64,000 nt of DNA from JBNKFV01 sp050290265 (GCA_050290265.1 JBNKHI010000012.1:1-64000); one strand, 5' to 3'. Counted from the first letter of the stretch, positions 26,482 to 35,903 are shown. Notes: generated from the letters alone by a model not told the origin. Translations and numbers: made by a program.

Positions 26482-27504
26482 TTAAACTCGTGGCAAACGT
26501 CGCAAGACACCGGCCAGTTCTTCGTCCAACGGAGCTTCAATGGTAAGGCGTTCGCCTTCCGACTGCCCCTCTCTGGGCGGCAAAATAAAGGAAAGCTTTG
26601 CGGCATGGAGAAACAACCGCTTCAAGCCCAGCTTACGCAGGTTACGGTTAACCTCCTCGTCCCCGTATTTGGCGTCACCCGCCAGGCTATGACCTACCGA
26701 TAAGGCATGCACCCTGATTTGATGAGTTCGACCTGTCACAGGTTCCGCCGACACCAATGTGAAATCCTTAAAGGAATCGACAATACTAAATTCTGTCAGC
26801 GATGCCTTCCCCTCTATGTCGACACGCACCATACGCTCCCCACCCTGCAACTCATTTTTCTTAAGTGGCGCGCTGACCTGCACCTTGCGTTTAGACCACG
26901 CCCCGTTCACAAGAGCCAAATAGGTTTTCTGGATACCTTTAACTCCCTCGCGGAAGTGGTTTTGCAAGTAACGCAACATACTTTTGCGCTTGGCGACCAG
27001 CAAGCACCCAGACGTTTCTCTATCCAACCGGTGCACCAGCTCCAACGACTTTAATTGCGGGCGCATTTGCCTCAACACTTCAATCAAGCCCAAGTTGATA
27101 CCACTACCGCCGTGAACAGCTAAGCCGGAAGGCTTGTTAATGACCAATAAGCGGTCGTCTTCGAATAAAATCCTGGATTCAAGCAAAGCCTTTAACCCTT
27201 CGCCAGCTGGCACAGCAGCGCTTTCATGAGGCAGAAACACAGGAGGGATGCGGATGATATCGCCAGCCTGAAGTTTATATTCTGGCTTTATACGTCCTTT
27301 ATTTACGCGCACCTCGCCCTTGCGCAACAGGCGATAGACCCTGGACTTCGGCAAGCGTTTTAGGTGGGTAACCAAAAAATTATCAATCCGTTGGCCACTA
27401 CTTTCAGAATCGACGGTTACAAACTGAACTTTGACCAGCTCCCCCGAGGTTTGACCACTGCGTGTTGCCTGCGAGACAGTATCAGGGTCGTTTTTCTTGG
27501 ACAT
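26482..27504 (-). CDS. rluC: 23S rRNA pseudouridine synthase RluC (955/2504/2580)
   Basis: The 340-residue enzyme has an S4 RNA-binding domain (residues ~35-100, SGQRIDNFLVTHLKRLPKSRVYRLLRKGEVRVNKGR) and a catalytic domain with HRLDRETSG near residue 165 and GRTHQIRVHALSVGHSLAGD near 255. It is slightly longer than E. coli RluC because of a polar N-terminus. It is divergent from rne, which is also the usual arrangement. Confidence 0.96.
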   Translation of the reverse strand: MSKKNDPDTVSQATRSGQTSGELVKVQFVTVDSESSGQRIDNFLVTHLKRLPKSRVYRLLRKGEVRVNKGRIKPEYKLQAGDIIRIPPVFLPHESAAVPAGEGLKALLESRILFEDDRLLVINKPSGLAVHGGSGINLGLIEVLRQMRPQLKSLELVHRLDRETSGCLLVAKRKSMLRYLQNHFREGVKGIQKTYLALVNGAWSKRKVQVSAPLKKNELQGGERMVRVDIEGKASLTEFSIVDSFKDFTLVSAEPVTGRTHQIRVHALSVGHSLAGDAKYGDEEVNRNLRKLGLKRLFLHAAKLSFILPPREGQSEGERLTIEAPLDEELAGVLRRLPRV

Positions 27505-27556
27505 TAGGCAACCTTATTGCGGTGTATTGGCTTACGGGCGGGCATTCTCGTCAAAA

Positions 27557-27585
27557 TTGCCACTGAGTGCAAACGATGCTATATT
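27557..27585 (+). promoter_or_regulatory. Candidate sigma-70 promoter of rne
   Basis: TTGCCA (27557-27562) and TATATT (27580-27585) are spaced by exactly 17 nt, shortly after the divergent rluC start. Transcription from about 27592 would give an rne leader of roughly 990 nt. A closer promoter cannot be excluded. Confidence 0.55.
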
Positions 27586-27591
27586 CCGCGA

Positions 27592-28583
27592 AGCCGTTGA
27601 TTAGGCTGGTTTTCGGGCTTTGCACCAGGCAAGCTATCTAGGAAATACCGCTAATAGGCTAAATTTGTACTCAATTACTAACCCGCTGTAGTACGCTTAG
27701 CTTTTTCACCTACCTGTGAAAATGAAACGCTAGCAAAACCAGCGGTGAAGATCAGCCAAATAAGCCTGTCCCATTCGACAGAAAACTTATCATTTTAGCT
27801 GGCTCTACTGTAATTGATGGCTTTGGCTGACAGGTTTCAGCGATTTGCCAACGTTATAAAACACCTGGGTCACGTGACGAATTACCGATCATGGACCCCA
27901 CTTTAGCAACTGCGCAGCTTCGGACAACCGGCTAGCGAACTAGAGAAACAATACAGGACAACATCTGGGTAAAAAGTTTGGCGAAAGTGCCTCTACTTAA
28001 TGATCCCTGCGGTCACTCTGACAACCCTCAACAGGCTAAACAGGTGACAGCCCAACAAGCCGAAAACTTGAAGGGCAAAGTAAGAACGAAATTTATGCTT
28101 GACGATTGACAATATGTAAGTAGCAAAACGTAAAACGAAAACTGAATTGAAAGCAAAGAACATTGCGCCTATCAGGCTTTAAAAACCTTTAAAAGGGGTG
28201 CAAAACGGAGCAATGAGTTACGACGGGGTCAATACCCCAAGCTGAAAGATAGCAAGCGCACTGTAGACACACCATCTGTGTCGCTACTCAGCTAAAATCC
28301 CGGCATTTGAACAAGCCGAAAAACGTAGCCAACCATTTAGAATATCGTCGAATTGCTGCTGTCGAAATACTGGCTATTTACGCCTCCTTCCTAACCCGTT
28401 GGTCTGGCGATCTAGCAGTAGAAGTTGCTACGCAAGCCAGCAAATAAGTGATGTTCTTCCGCAGAATTTTATTAAGCCGGGGTCTAAGTTCTAAACAACA
28501 CTTACCCAGTGACCACCAGGTCGACTCCTTTCCGTTTTTCTGTTTACCCACCCGATAGCTGCGCCTATTAAATTAGGTAACGC
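27592..28583 (+). ncRNA. Long, probably structured 5' leader of rne
   Basis: About 1 kb without a convincing open frame separates rluC from rne. It contains several inverted repeats: TCAGCCAAA (27752-27760) with TTTGGCTGA (27822-27830), enclosing CTGTC/GACAG (27766-27781); GGGGT/ACCCC (28225-28238, 4-nt loop); GACACA/TGTGTC (28266-28282); TAGCA/TGCTA (28413-28430). In E. coli the 361-nt rne leader mediates autoregulation by RNase E cleavage, and a separate motif (rne-II) is described upstream of rne in Pseudomonas relatives. An equivalent role here is inferred. It does not match tmRNA, RNase P or 6S landmarks. Confidence 0.5.
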
Positions 28584-31520
28584 ATGAAAAGAATGCTCAT
28601 TAACGCAACTCAACCCGAAGAACTTCGAGTTGCTCTTGTAGACGGACAATGGCTCTACGATTTAGACATTGAAAACCGTAATCGTGAACAGAAAAAAGCC
28701 AATATTTATCTCGGCAAAATAACTCGCATAGAACCAAGCTTAGAAGCTGCCTTCGTCAGCTACGGCTCTGACCGCCACGGCTTTTTACCACTGAAAGAAA
28801 TCTCTCGTGAATATTTCTCAAAACCATCGAAAGATATTGACGGTCGCATCAAAATTAAAGATGTAGTCAAAGAAGGTACAGAAGTCATTGTACAGGTTGA
28901 TAAAGAAGAGCGCGGCAACAAAGGCGCCGCTCTCACAACATTTGTCAGCTTGGCCGGTCGCTATCTTGTGCTAATGCCAAACAATCCACGTGCAGGCGGT
29001 ATATCTCGCCGCATTGATGGTGACGAACGCGCTGAATTGCGTGAGACTCTCGACAAAATTGAAGTACCTTCTGGAATGGGCGTTATCGTCCGAACGGCAG
29101 GCGTGGGCCGCAGTGCAGAAGAGCTACAGTGGGACTTAAACTATCTCATACAGCTATGGGACTCGATCAAGACCGAGTCAGACAAGAGCCGCGCACCGCA
29201 CTTTCTCTTCCAGGAAAGTAACGTCATTGTTCGAGCTATTCGCGACTATCTTCGACCTGATATCGGCGAAGTCATTATCGATAATCGCGAGGCTTACGAT
29301 CTAGCCACAGCCTTTATCAATCAGGTAATGCCAAACTATCACTCTAAAGTGAAGTTTTATGAGGATTCCACCCCCCTCTTCAACCGCTATCAAATCGAGA
29401 GCCAGATTGAAACGGCCTATCAGCGTGAAGTCAAACTGCCTTCCGGTGGTTCGATTGTTATTGATGTAACCGAAGCTCTGGTTTCAATAGATATCAACTC
29501 ATCACGCGCCACGAAAGGTGGAGATATCGAAGAAACGGCTGTGCAAACCAATCTGGAAGCTGCAGACGAAATCGCTCGTCAATTGCGACTTAGGGATATT
29601 GGCGGTCTACAAGTTATTGACTTCATTGACATGCAGTCCAATAAAAATCAGCGCGAGGTAGAAACTCGCATGAAGAACGCACTAGAGATGGACCGCGCTC
29701 GCGTTCAGGTCGGCAGAATCTCGCGTTTTGGTTTGCTCGAAATGTCGCGGCAACGACTGCGTCCATCACTGGGTGAGACAACCTCGAAAGTGTGCCCTCG
29801 CTGTAGTGGTCAAGGAACAATACGAGACACCAAATCCATAGCCTTGGCCATTTTGCGGCTGGTTGAGGAAGAGGCACAAAAAGAGCGTAGTTCGGAAATT
29901 CGTGCGATCACCCCGGTGAAAGTAGCCACGTACTTGTTGAATGAAAAACGCAAATCGATTTCGGCCATCGAGAACCGCAATGGAGCCCGCGTTGTTATTG
30001 TGCCATCAGAAGATATGGTTACCCCGCACTTTGAGGTTCAGCGTCTACGCGAAGGTGAAACCGAGGCATTCGAAACCAGCTACAAGATTACTGCACACAC
30101 CGGTGAAGAACTGCAAGACGACGGCAAAGCTAAACCAGAAACACCGTCCAGCGTCCCCACGCCTGCCGTACAGCAAGTGGCACCGCAACAACCAGCCCCC
30201 GCGCCGGCTAAACAGCCAGGGTTATTCCAACGCCTAATGAAGGCTATAGCTGAGCTGTTCGAAACCAAAGAGGACAGCACTAAGAAAAAGTCTAACGCCC
30301 GTGGCAATAATGGCCCAAGAAACAACCGCAATAATGATAGGGGCAATAACAGAGGTCGCAATCGCAATCGCAACCGTAACCGACAAACAGATCGCAGCAA
30401 CGAAAAGACAGTTGACGATACCAAATCCGAAACTCAGTCGAATGATGACCAACGTAGCGAGCAGCGAGGCAATCGCCGCCGCAACAATCAAGGCCAGCAA
30501 CCCAGAGGCCGTAACCGCAACAATTCAACAAATGAAACTCCAGACACAGCTGAAGTGGCCGCTGACACAAAAGCAGACAACAAGCCGCAAAAACGACCAG
30601 CCGGCAAAAGAGCCCGACCACAACAGCGTCGACGCAACAACAGCGATAAGGATCAGGTGACGGAGCTTAACCAACAAGTAGCTGAGGCCATCGACACAAA
30701 AGAAGGCGTCAATGCTGAAGCTTCAACACCAGAAAATAACACCACAGGTAACCAGCAAAAAGGTTCTGACCGTAATCGCGAATCGCGCAACCGCCAGGCC
30801 CGCGCACCACGAGATACAGCTGCGAATACTGAGAAGAAAGAACAATCCTCTTCACAGCCTCAGACAGCTGCGAAAGAACCGGTAAAAGCTGAGCAAGCAA
30901 CTAGTAGCAAGCCTGAAGCCCAGAGTACCCCGGTTTCTGAAGAAAGAGCGAAAACAACTCAAAGCACTGTTTCATCAGATCCAGTACAGGAAGCTAATAC
31001 GCCACAACCATCTGACCAAACTCCCAAGGTAAGTCAGACTGATGCCGAAGAATTATCGAAAAACGCAACTGCGACAGAAGCTACGGGGACAGTAAAAGCC
31101 TCCGCATCCAAGCCGCAACCCATCGTCGCCGATGAAATAGCATCAGAGAGCCAGCCAATTGAGGCAACAGCCGAACCTAAAACTGAGGCCCCGGTCAGCC
31201 AGGTACAGGACAAACCAACAGCTCAACATGGCACGCTGAATGCGCCTGAGCCAGTAGCACCTACTGCTGCCGAAGACAGCCCGCAGCCCACTCCCGAACC
31301 GAAATCTCCTCCTACTTCAGTAGAGATTGAGCCAGGTAGAGCGGCTAACGACCCTCGCGACAACCCAAAACCGGTTAATGCTGCGAATATTGTGACCAAG
31401 TTGCTGCAATCCAACATGAGTCAGCCGCTTGATACCAGTGTACCCGCCAACATTCAAAGCGAGCCCCGACAATTGGCACGACCAGCAAACGACCCCCGAA
31501 ATATGCGACAGCAGGGTTAA
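28584..31520 (+). CDS. rne: Ribonuclease E
   Basis: The 978-residue endoribonuclease is the core of the RNA degradosome and matures rRNA and tRNA. The N-terminal half contains the S1 domain (residues ~35-125), the 5'-sensor/RNase H-like parts, the DNase I-like site with Asp303 and Asp346, and the zinc link CPRC at 404-407, all at E. coli numbering. The C-terminal part (~from 515) is disordered: an Arg/Asn-rich block (~570-690) for RNA binding, then a long Thr/Ser/Pro/Glu/Ala-rich stretch, and a repeated ANDPR motif near the end. The C-terminal half differs from E. coli, as expected. The leader is unusually long. Confidence 0.97.
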   Translation: MKRMLINATQPEELRVALVDGQWLYDLDIENRNREQKKANIYLGKITRIEPSLEAAFVSYGSDRHGFLPLKEISREYFSKPSKDIDGRIKIKDVVKEGTEVIVQVDKEERGNKGAALTTFVSLAGRYLVLMPNNPRAGGISRRIDGDERAELRETLDKIEVPSGMGVIVRTAGVGRSAEELQWDLNYLIQLWDSIKTESDKSRAPHFLFQESNVIVRAIRDYLRPDIGEVIIDNREAYDLATAFINQVMPNYHSKVKFYEDSTPLFNRYQIESQIETAYQREVKLPSGGSIVIDVTEALVSIDINSSRATKGGDIEETAVQTNLEAADEIARQLRLRDIGGLQVIDFIDMQSNKNQREVETRMKNALEMDRARVQVGRISRFGLLEMSRQRLRPSLGETTSKVCPRCSGQGTIRDTKSIALAILRLVEEEAQKERSSEIRAITPVKVATYLLNEKRKSISAIENRNGARVVIVPSEDMVTPHFEVQRLREGETEAFETSYKITAHTGEELQDDGKAKPETPSSVPTPAVQQVAPQQPAPAPAKQPGLFQRLMKAIAELFETKEDSTKKKSNARGNNGPRNNRNNDRGNNRGRNRNRNRNRQTDRSNEKTVDDTKSETQSNDDQRSEQRGNRRRNNQGQQPRGRNRNNSTNETPDTAEVAADTKADNKPQKRPAGKRARPQQRRRNNSDKDQVTELNQQVAEAIDTKEGVNAEASTPENNTTGNQQKGSDRNRESRNRQARAPRDTAANTEKKEQSSSQPQTAAKEPVKAEQATSSKPEAQSTPVSEERAKTTQSTVSSDPVQEANTPQPSDQTPKVSQTDAEELSKNATATEATGTVKASASKPQPIVADEIASESQPIEATAEPKTEAPVSQVQDKPTAQHGTLNAPEPVAPTAAEDSPQPTPEPKSPPTSVEIEPGRAANDPRDNPKPVNAANIVTKLLQSNMSQPLDTSVPANIQSEPRQLARPANDPRNMRQQG

Positions 31521-31527
31521 ATCGTCC

Positions 31528-31555
31528 AGCTGACTCTGGTTTTCCAGAGTCAGCT
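31528..31555 (+). terminator. 12-bp perfect hairpin after rne (no U-run)
   Basis: AGCTGACTCTGG and CCAGAGTCAGCT flank a TTTT loop, 8 bp after the rne stop. There is no T-run downstream, so it may stabilise the 3' end or assist Rho-dependent termination; a classic intrinsic terminator is less likely. Confidence 0.5.
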
Positions 31556-31677
31556 CATACCGATTAAAACAGCAGCAAATTGACGACTTAATAACTAATT
31601 AAAAGTTGTTTTAGCTAATCTTTCCAACTAACCCTTAAATTTTTTAATATTTTGTTTAAAAATAATGAGTTAGCGGG

Positions 31678-31705
31678 TTGTACCAGTATAAAAGCTATGT
31701 ATAAT
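31678..31705 (+). promoter_or_regulatory. Candidate promoter of tRNA-Ser
   Basis: A perfect -10 TATAAT (31700-31705) lies 16 nt after TTGTAC (31678-31683). A GC-rich stretch (CCGGCTC) follows the -10, the discriminator type found at stringently controlled stable-RNA promoters. The tRNA begins about 57 nt downstream. Confidence 0.5.
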
Positions 31706-31762
31706 TCCGGCTCTATTCGAGCAGAGACAAGTTACAAGTTTGTTTTGCGAATAGAAAAGTAC

Positions 31763-31850
31763 GGAGGGGTGGCAGAGTGGTCGAATGCACCGGTCTTGAA
31801 AACCGGCGAATCGCGAGGTTCCCAGGGTTCAAATCCCTGCCCCTCCGCCA
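31763..31850 (+). tRNA. serT: tRNA-Ser (anticodon UGA), CCA encoded
   Basis: GGAGGGG pairs with CCCCTCC to form the acceptor stem, followed by discriminator G and an encoded CCA. The anticodon stem CCGGT/ACCGG encloses CTTGAAA, giving anticodon TGA. The long variable arm and the TTCAAAT T-loop fit a class II serine tRNA. In E. coli this tRNA lies beside yccA, as here, and carries cmo5U34. Confidence 0.97.
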
Positions 31851-31872
31851 TATTAAGGGCTCAGCCCCAACG

Positions 31873-31902
31873 AAAAGGCTAACCTCGGGGTTAGCCTTTT
31901 TG
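31873..31902 (+). terminator. Intrinsic terminator of tRNA-Ser
   Basis: The stem AAAAGGCTAACC/GGTTAGCCTTTT with a 4-nt loop is followed by TTTTTGTTTT, 22 bp after the tRNA. Confidence 0.88.
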
Positions 31903-32089
31903 TTTTCAGATATTAATCCATCTTTTTAACACGCTCCTATAAAACCCCTATTTTTAAAGGGTTTAATCCATTTTAAAGGTATAAACGTAATGTCTGTAGC
32001 AAGGGAACTTAAACTCCTTGCTTTTGGTCTATGCACTTGTATCATGAAGCCAATTTTGTACCTAAACGCATAGTTATTACGGAGTTACC

Positions 32090-32767
32090 ATGCAGGACAT
32101 TTATACACAAAGTTCATATGTAGGTTCGCAAGAACAAGTTTCTAAAGTATTGAAGAATACTTATGCTCTTTTGGCCATGACCCTACTCTTTAGTGCCGTT
32201 ACTGCGGGGCTTTCCATGGCCGCAGACATTGGACGCGGCGCTAGTTTGTTCATGTCCTTGGGCGCCATAGGTCTGGTGTGGGTACTGCCAAGAACCGCAA
32301 ACTCAGGTAAAGGTATCTTTGTTGTTTTTGCATTTACCGGTTTATTAGGCGCCTCTTTAGGCCCCATGCTAAACCACTATCTGGCATTGAATAATGGCAG
32401 CCAGATTGTCATGCAAGCACTGGGCGGCACTGCGCTGGTATTCTTCTCGCTATCCGCGTACGTATTGACTACTCGTAAAGACTTTAGCTTTATGGGCGGC
32501 TTCTTGATGACGGGCCTGATTGTCGCGTTGGTCGCTTCGGTTGGTATGTTAATAGCGAGCTTTTTCGGCGTCCAAATCAGTGGTTTCCATTTGGCAATCA
32601 GCGGTTTAATTGTACTGCTGATGTCAGGCTTCATTCTTTACGATACTAGCCGCATTATTCACGGCGGAGAAACCAACTACATTATGGCTACTACAGCCTT
32701 GTACCTCGACATCTACAACCTGTTTGTAAGCCTCCTAAGCATACTCGGCGCACTTAACGACGAGTAA
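32090..32767 (+). CDS. yccA: Bax inhibitor-1/YccA family membrane protein
   Basis: The 225-residue protein has seven hydrophobic segments and the family's C-terminal pattern FILYDTSRIIHGGETNYIMATTALYLDIYNLF. In E. coli YccA is a substrate and modulator of the FtsH-HflKC membrane protease. A GGAG ribosome site precedes the ATG. The gene keeps the serT-yccA-tus neighbourhood of enterobacteria, and a strong terminator follows. A weak hairpin (31998-32022) lies in the leader. Confidence 0.95.
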   Translation: MQDIYTQSSYVGSQEQVSKVLKNTYALLAMTLLFSAVTAGLSMAADIGRGASLFMSLGAIGLVWVLPRTANSGKGIFVVFAFTGLLGASLGPMLNHYLALNNGSQIVMQALGGTALVFFSLSAYVLTTRKDFSFMGGFLMTGLIVALVASVGMLIASFFGVQISGFHLAISGLIVLLMSGFILYDTSRIIHGGETNYIMATTALYLDIYNLFVSLLSILGALNDE

Positions 32768-32787
32768 TTGCAGGCAGTATAAATTTG

Positions 32788-32813
32788 AGCCCCGATTATG
32801 TCGGGGCTTTTTT
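32788..32813 (+). terminator. Intrinsic terminator of yccA
   Basis: AGCCCCGA/TCGGGGCT forms an 8-bp stem with a TTATG loop, followed by a run of six T, 20 bp after the yccA stop. It separates yccA from tusDCBE. Confidence 0.9.
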
Positions 32814-32917
32814 GCTTCTGCGAGCCATAAATTCATATCAAACAACACTCTGAAGATTCCGGCACTGGCTATTTCTGATAGACTTGCATCACATTCTTAT
32901 TGTCAAACCCGTGTGCC

Positions 32918-33304
32918 ATGATTTTTTCTCTGAATATCTATGCCTCTCCCTCGTCACAAGGAAGTCGAAGTGCATTGAAATTTGCTCAGGCTCTGTTGAG
33001 TCATGGACATGAGTTATATCGAGTCTTCTTCTATTCCGATGCAGTGCACAATGCCAATAGCCAGGCTGTCGTTGCTCAGGACGAGCCAAACCTTTATAAC
33101 GAATGGGTTACCCTGGCTCACAAACACAAGCTTGACCTTGTTGTCTGTATTGCTGCAGCCTTGAATCGTGGACTACTCGATAAGGACGAAGCTGACAGGT
33201 ACGAAAAACCTGCAGTCGCTGTGAATGCCCCGTTTGTACTATCAGGACTCGGCCAGCTCCTCGATGCAGCGGTGCACTCTGACAGAATAGTTAATTTCGG
33301 ATAG
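32918..33304 (+). CDS. tusD: Sulfurtransferase subunit TusD
   Basis: The 128-residue DsrE/F-like protein forms the TusBCD complex that relays persulfide sulfur from TusA to TusE for 2-thiouridine at tRNA position 34. The sulfur-accepting Cys is in LDLVVCIAAALNRGL near residue 77. ATG 32918 was chosen; the open frame extends six codons upstream without support. First gene of tusDCBE. Confidence 0.95.
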   Translation: MIFSLNIYASPSSQGSRSALKFAQALLSHGHELYRVFFYSDAVHNANSQAVVAQDEPNLYNEWVTLAHKHKLDLVVCIAAALNRGLLDKDEADRYEKPAVAVNAPFVLSGLGQLLDAAVHSDRIVNFG

Positions 33305-33306
33305 TG

Positions 33307-33666
33307 ATGAAAAAGAGCATTCTTTTCACAATAAGATCTGCCCCCTACGGAACGAAAATGGCTAAAGAAGGCTTGGATGCTATTCTTGCTGCGTCTGTGT
33401 ACGAGCAGAACCTGTCAGTACTCTTTTTGGACGATGGTGTGTTTCAACTTGTAGCGGATCAGCAAAGTGCCCATATTCAACAAAAAAGTTTTTCATCAAT
33501 ACTAAAAGCATTTTCCCTCTACGACATTGAACAGGTCTATGCCTGCGCATCATCCCTAAGAAAAAGAGGTTTGAATGTAAATGACCTGACGATTAACGTG
33601 ATCCCACTGGAAAACGAACAGCTACAACAGCTTATGTATCAACAAGAAACACTACTGTGCTTTTAA
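33307..33666 (+). CDS. tusC: Sulfurtransferase subunit TusC
   Basis: The 119-residue DsrF-like subunit of TusBCD shows KSILFTIRSAPYGT at the N-terminus and LSVLFLDDGVFQL near residue 40. It begins two bases after the tusD stop (a GTG at 33304 overlaps that stop and is an alternative). Confidence 0.94.
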   Translation: MKKSILFTIRSAPYGTKMAKEGLDAILAASVYEQNLSVLFLDDGVFQLVADQQSAHIQQKSFSSILKAFSLYDIEQVYACASSLRKRGLNVNDLTINVIPLENEQLQQLMYQQETLLCF

Positions 33667-33676
33667 CTCACGCCTT

Positions 33677-33967
33677 ATGATTTTACATACCGTCAACCAG
33701 TCCCCTTTCGACAAACAGGCCCTGACAGACTGCCTAAATCGCTGTGGTAAAAATGATAGTATCTTATTGATAGAGAACGGTGTTTACGCTGCACTGGAAG
33801 ATGGTCAGTTTTTCTCGAATGCCGTAGTACACAAAATTTATGCTCTGGAAGAAGATGTTACAGCTAGAGGGTTAAGCACGAAAATTTTGCCTCAGGTAGA
33901 GCTTATCGACTACGCGCAGTTTGTAGAACTGTGCACGAAACACTCACTGATCCAAAGTTGGTTTTAA
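33677..33967 (+). CDS. tusB: Sulfurtransferase subunit TusB
   Basis: The 96-residue DsrH-like subunit begins MILHTVNQSPF and contains DSILLIENGVYAAL near residue 29, matching TusB. It lies 10 bp after tusC. Confidence 0.94.
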   Translation: MILHTVNQSPFDKQALTDCLNRCGKNDSILLIENGVYAALEDGQFFSNAVVHKIYALEEDVTARGLSTKILPQVELIDYAQFVELCTKHSLIQSWF

Positions 33968-33971
33968 GGCG

Positions 33972-34301
33972 ATGATGATATCTAACGAGATTACTGTAGA
34001 GACCGACAAAGAAGGCTTTCTTCGCAACATCAATGATTGGAACCCTGATATTGCAAAAATATTAGCAAAGCAAGAAGGCATCACTTTGTCCGATAAGCAC
34101 TGGGAAATAATTTCACTCATCCGGCAATTCTATAACGAATTTGAAATTTCTCCAGCGATGCGTCCTTTGGTTAAATACGTTAAGCTGAATAGCGAGCATG
34201 AACAAATTAATAGCATCTATCTCCTGAAATTATTCCCGGAAAGCCCAGCCAAGCTGGCTGCCAAAATCGCCGGTTTACCTAAACCGCCAAATTGTCTCTA
34301 A
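33972..34301 (+). CDS. tusE: Sulfurtransferase TusE (DsrC-like)
   Basis: The 109-residue protein takes sulfur from TusBCD and hands it to MnmA. The acceptor Cys is the penultimate residue (PPNCL), and DKHWEIISLIRQFYNEFEISPAMRPL is the family signature. It lies 4 bp after tusB and ends convergent to yjbQ. Confidence 0.96.
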   Translation: MMISNEITVETDKEGFLRNINDWNPDIAKILAKQEGITLSDKHWEIISLIRQFYNEFEISPAMRPLVKYVKLNSEHEQINSIYLLKLFPESPAKLAAKIAGLPKPPNCL

Positions 34302-34306
34302 GCACT

Positions 34307-34711
34307 TTAAGACAAGTGTAGAATAATGCATCGCTCTGTTGCGGCGTGACGGTGCTCCCAGAGAAAAACCCCTTGCCAAGTCCCCAGTAGTAATTGCCGA
34401 TTTTCAACAGGAATCGATAGCGACGTCGCAGTCAACGCGGCTTTGATGTGTGCAGGCATATCATCTGGCCCCTCAAGAGTATGGGTATAGAGCGGGTCAA
34501 GCTCCGGGACCAGGCGATTCAACCAATTTTCCAGGTCAACTTTAGCTGTGGGGTCATAGTTTTCCTGGATGAGCAGGCTTGCAGAGGTATGCTGGATAAA
34601 CAACGTACACAGTCCTTCACGGCAATCACCGCCTTCTATTTCTTTTCGTATCAAACGAGTCACATCATGCAGGCCCTGCCCGCTTACCTTTACCTTTATA
34701 CGCTTAATCAT
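34307..34711 (-). CDS. yjbQ: YjbQ family protein (UPF0047)
   Basis: The 134-residue protein has HTSASLLIQENYDP near residue 48, LEGPDDMPAHIKAAL near 85 and GTWQGVFLWEHR near 112, the UPF0047 signature with conserved His and Glu. Weak thiamin phosphate synthase activity has been reported for family members; the physiological role is unclear. ATG 34711 is the conserved start; the open frame upstream overlaps the trmA promoter region. Confidence 0.92.
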   Translation of the reverse strand: MIKRIKVKVSGQGLHDVTRLIRKEIEGGDCREGLCTLFIQHTSASLLIQENYDPTAKVDLENWLNRLVPELDPLYTHTLEGPDDMPAHIKAALTATSLSIPVENRQLLLGTWQGVFLWEHRHAATERCIILHLS

Positions 34712-34813
34712 TTTTCCAGCCCTTGTACTTCGATTTAGAGGGTCCTGCCCGATACAGCAAGATACTGATATAATAACGACAATTTCAGCCCTACTGACGT
34801 TGAGCAACTTTAG

Positions 34814-35902
34814 ATGGCATTACATGCAGTTTATCCAGAAAGCTATAGCGCACAACTGGATCAAAAAATCGCTTCGATTCAATCACTATTTATTAGCCTC
34901 AAGATACCTGAAATAAAGGTATTTGAGTCGCCTTCCAGCCATTACCGAATGCGTGCAGAGTTTAAGATATGGCATGAGAATGACGCTGTCAGTTATGCCA
35001 TGTACCAACCCGGCGAGTACAAAAAACCTTATGTGGTTGAAGAGTTCCCAGTTGCGTCAAGAACTATCTGTAACTTAATGCCAGCATTATTATCGGCCTT
35101 AAATAGCTCTGAAATTTTGAAACATAAGCTATTTCAAGTCGAATTTTTAACAACGCTAACTGGCGATAGTCTGGTTACGCTAATCTACCATTCACAATTA
35201 AGTCCAGATTGGGAAATCGCGGCTCGAGAGCTTCAAGAGCAATTATCTACCAGTATTATAGGGCGTAGCCGCAAACGCAAACATGTATTGGACAAGGAAC
35301 ACGTTCTGGAATCAATGACCGTGAATGGGGAAACGTTTACTTATATCCAACCTGAAGGCGCATTCACTCAGCCCAATGGGTTTGTTTGTGAAAAGATGCT
35401 GAACTGGGCTGTCGACATTGCCAAACCGCTCGAAGGTGACTTGTTGGAATTGTATTGCGGTAACGGCAACTTTACCTTACCGCTATCCAGGCAGTTCAAA
35501 CGCGTACTTGCCACAGAAATCTCCAAAACTTCCGTTAATGCTGCAAAAGAAAACCTCAGCAATAACAACTGTGAGAATATCGAATTGGTAAGAATGTCGA
35601 GTGAGGATTTTTCTGCAGCAATGGACGGTGTTAGAGAGTTTCGCCGCTTAAAACAGGTAAATTTACAAGACTATCAATTTTCAACAGTTTTTGTTGACCC
35701 TCCACGAGCAGGCCTGGACGATCATACTATTGAGGTTGTGAGACGGTTTAAATATATTATGTACGTATCGTGTAACCCAGAAACCTTAAAACTCAATTTA
35801 GAAAAGCTGAGTTCAACACACCGAGTTACAAGATTTGCCTTGTTTGACCAATTTCCCTATACGCATCACGTGGAATGCGGCCTTCTACTTGAAAAAGTAT
35901 GA
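34814..35902 (+). CDS. trmA: tRNA (uracil-5-)-methyltransferase TrmA
   Basis: The 362-residue SAM-dependent enzyme makes m5U54 (T-loop ribothymidine) in tRNA. The catalytic domain has LYCGNGNFTLPL near residue 214, DPPRAGLD near 296 and the nucleophile Cys in YVSCNPETL near 320. It lacks a TRAM domain and FeS cluster, which separates it from RlmD/RlmC. Length is near E. coli TrmA (366). Confidence 0.96.
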   Translation: MALHAVYPESYSAQLDQKIASIQSLFISLKIPEIKVFESPSSHYRMRAEFKIWHENDAVSYAMYQPGEYKKPYVVEEFPVASRTICNLMPALLSALNSSEILKHKLFQVEFLTTLTGDSLVTLIYHSQLSPDWEIAARELQEQLSTSIIGRSRKRKHVLDKEHVLESMTVNGETFTYIQPEGAFTQPNGFVCEKMLNWAVDIAKPLEGDLLELYCGNGNFTLPLSRQFKRVLATEISKTSVNAAKENLSNNNCENIELVRMSSEDFSAAMDGVREFRRLKQVNLQDYQFSTVFVDPPRAGLDDHTIEVVRRFKYIMYVSCNPETLKLNLEKLSSTHRVTRFALFDQFPYTHHVECGLLLEKV

Positions 35903-35903
35903 G

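Noticed and set aside
27505..28583. tmRNA, RNase P RNA or 6S RNA in the rne upstream region
   Set aside because: None of the landmark sequences of these RNAs was found; a leader RNA explains the region better.
30080..30660. Several overlapping frames on both strands inside rne
   Set aside because: They are by-products of the low-complexity Arg/Asn-rich region of RNase E.
31652..31882. 76-codon open frame
   Set aside because: It runs through the tRNA-Ser gene and the terminator; no ribosome site or family resemblance.
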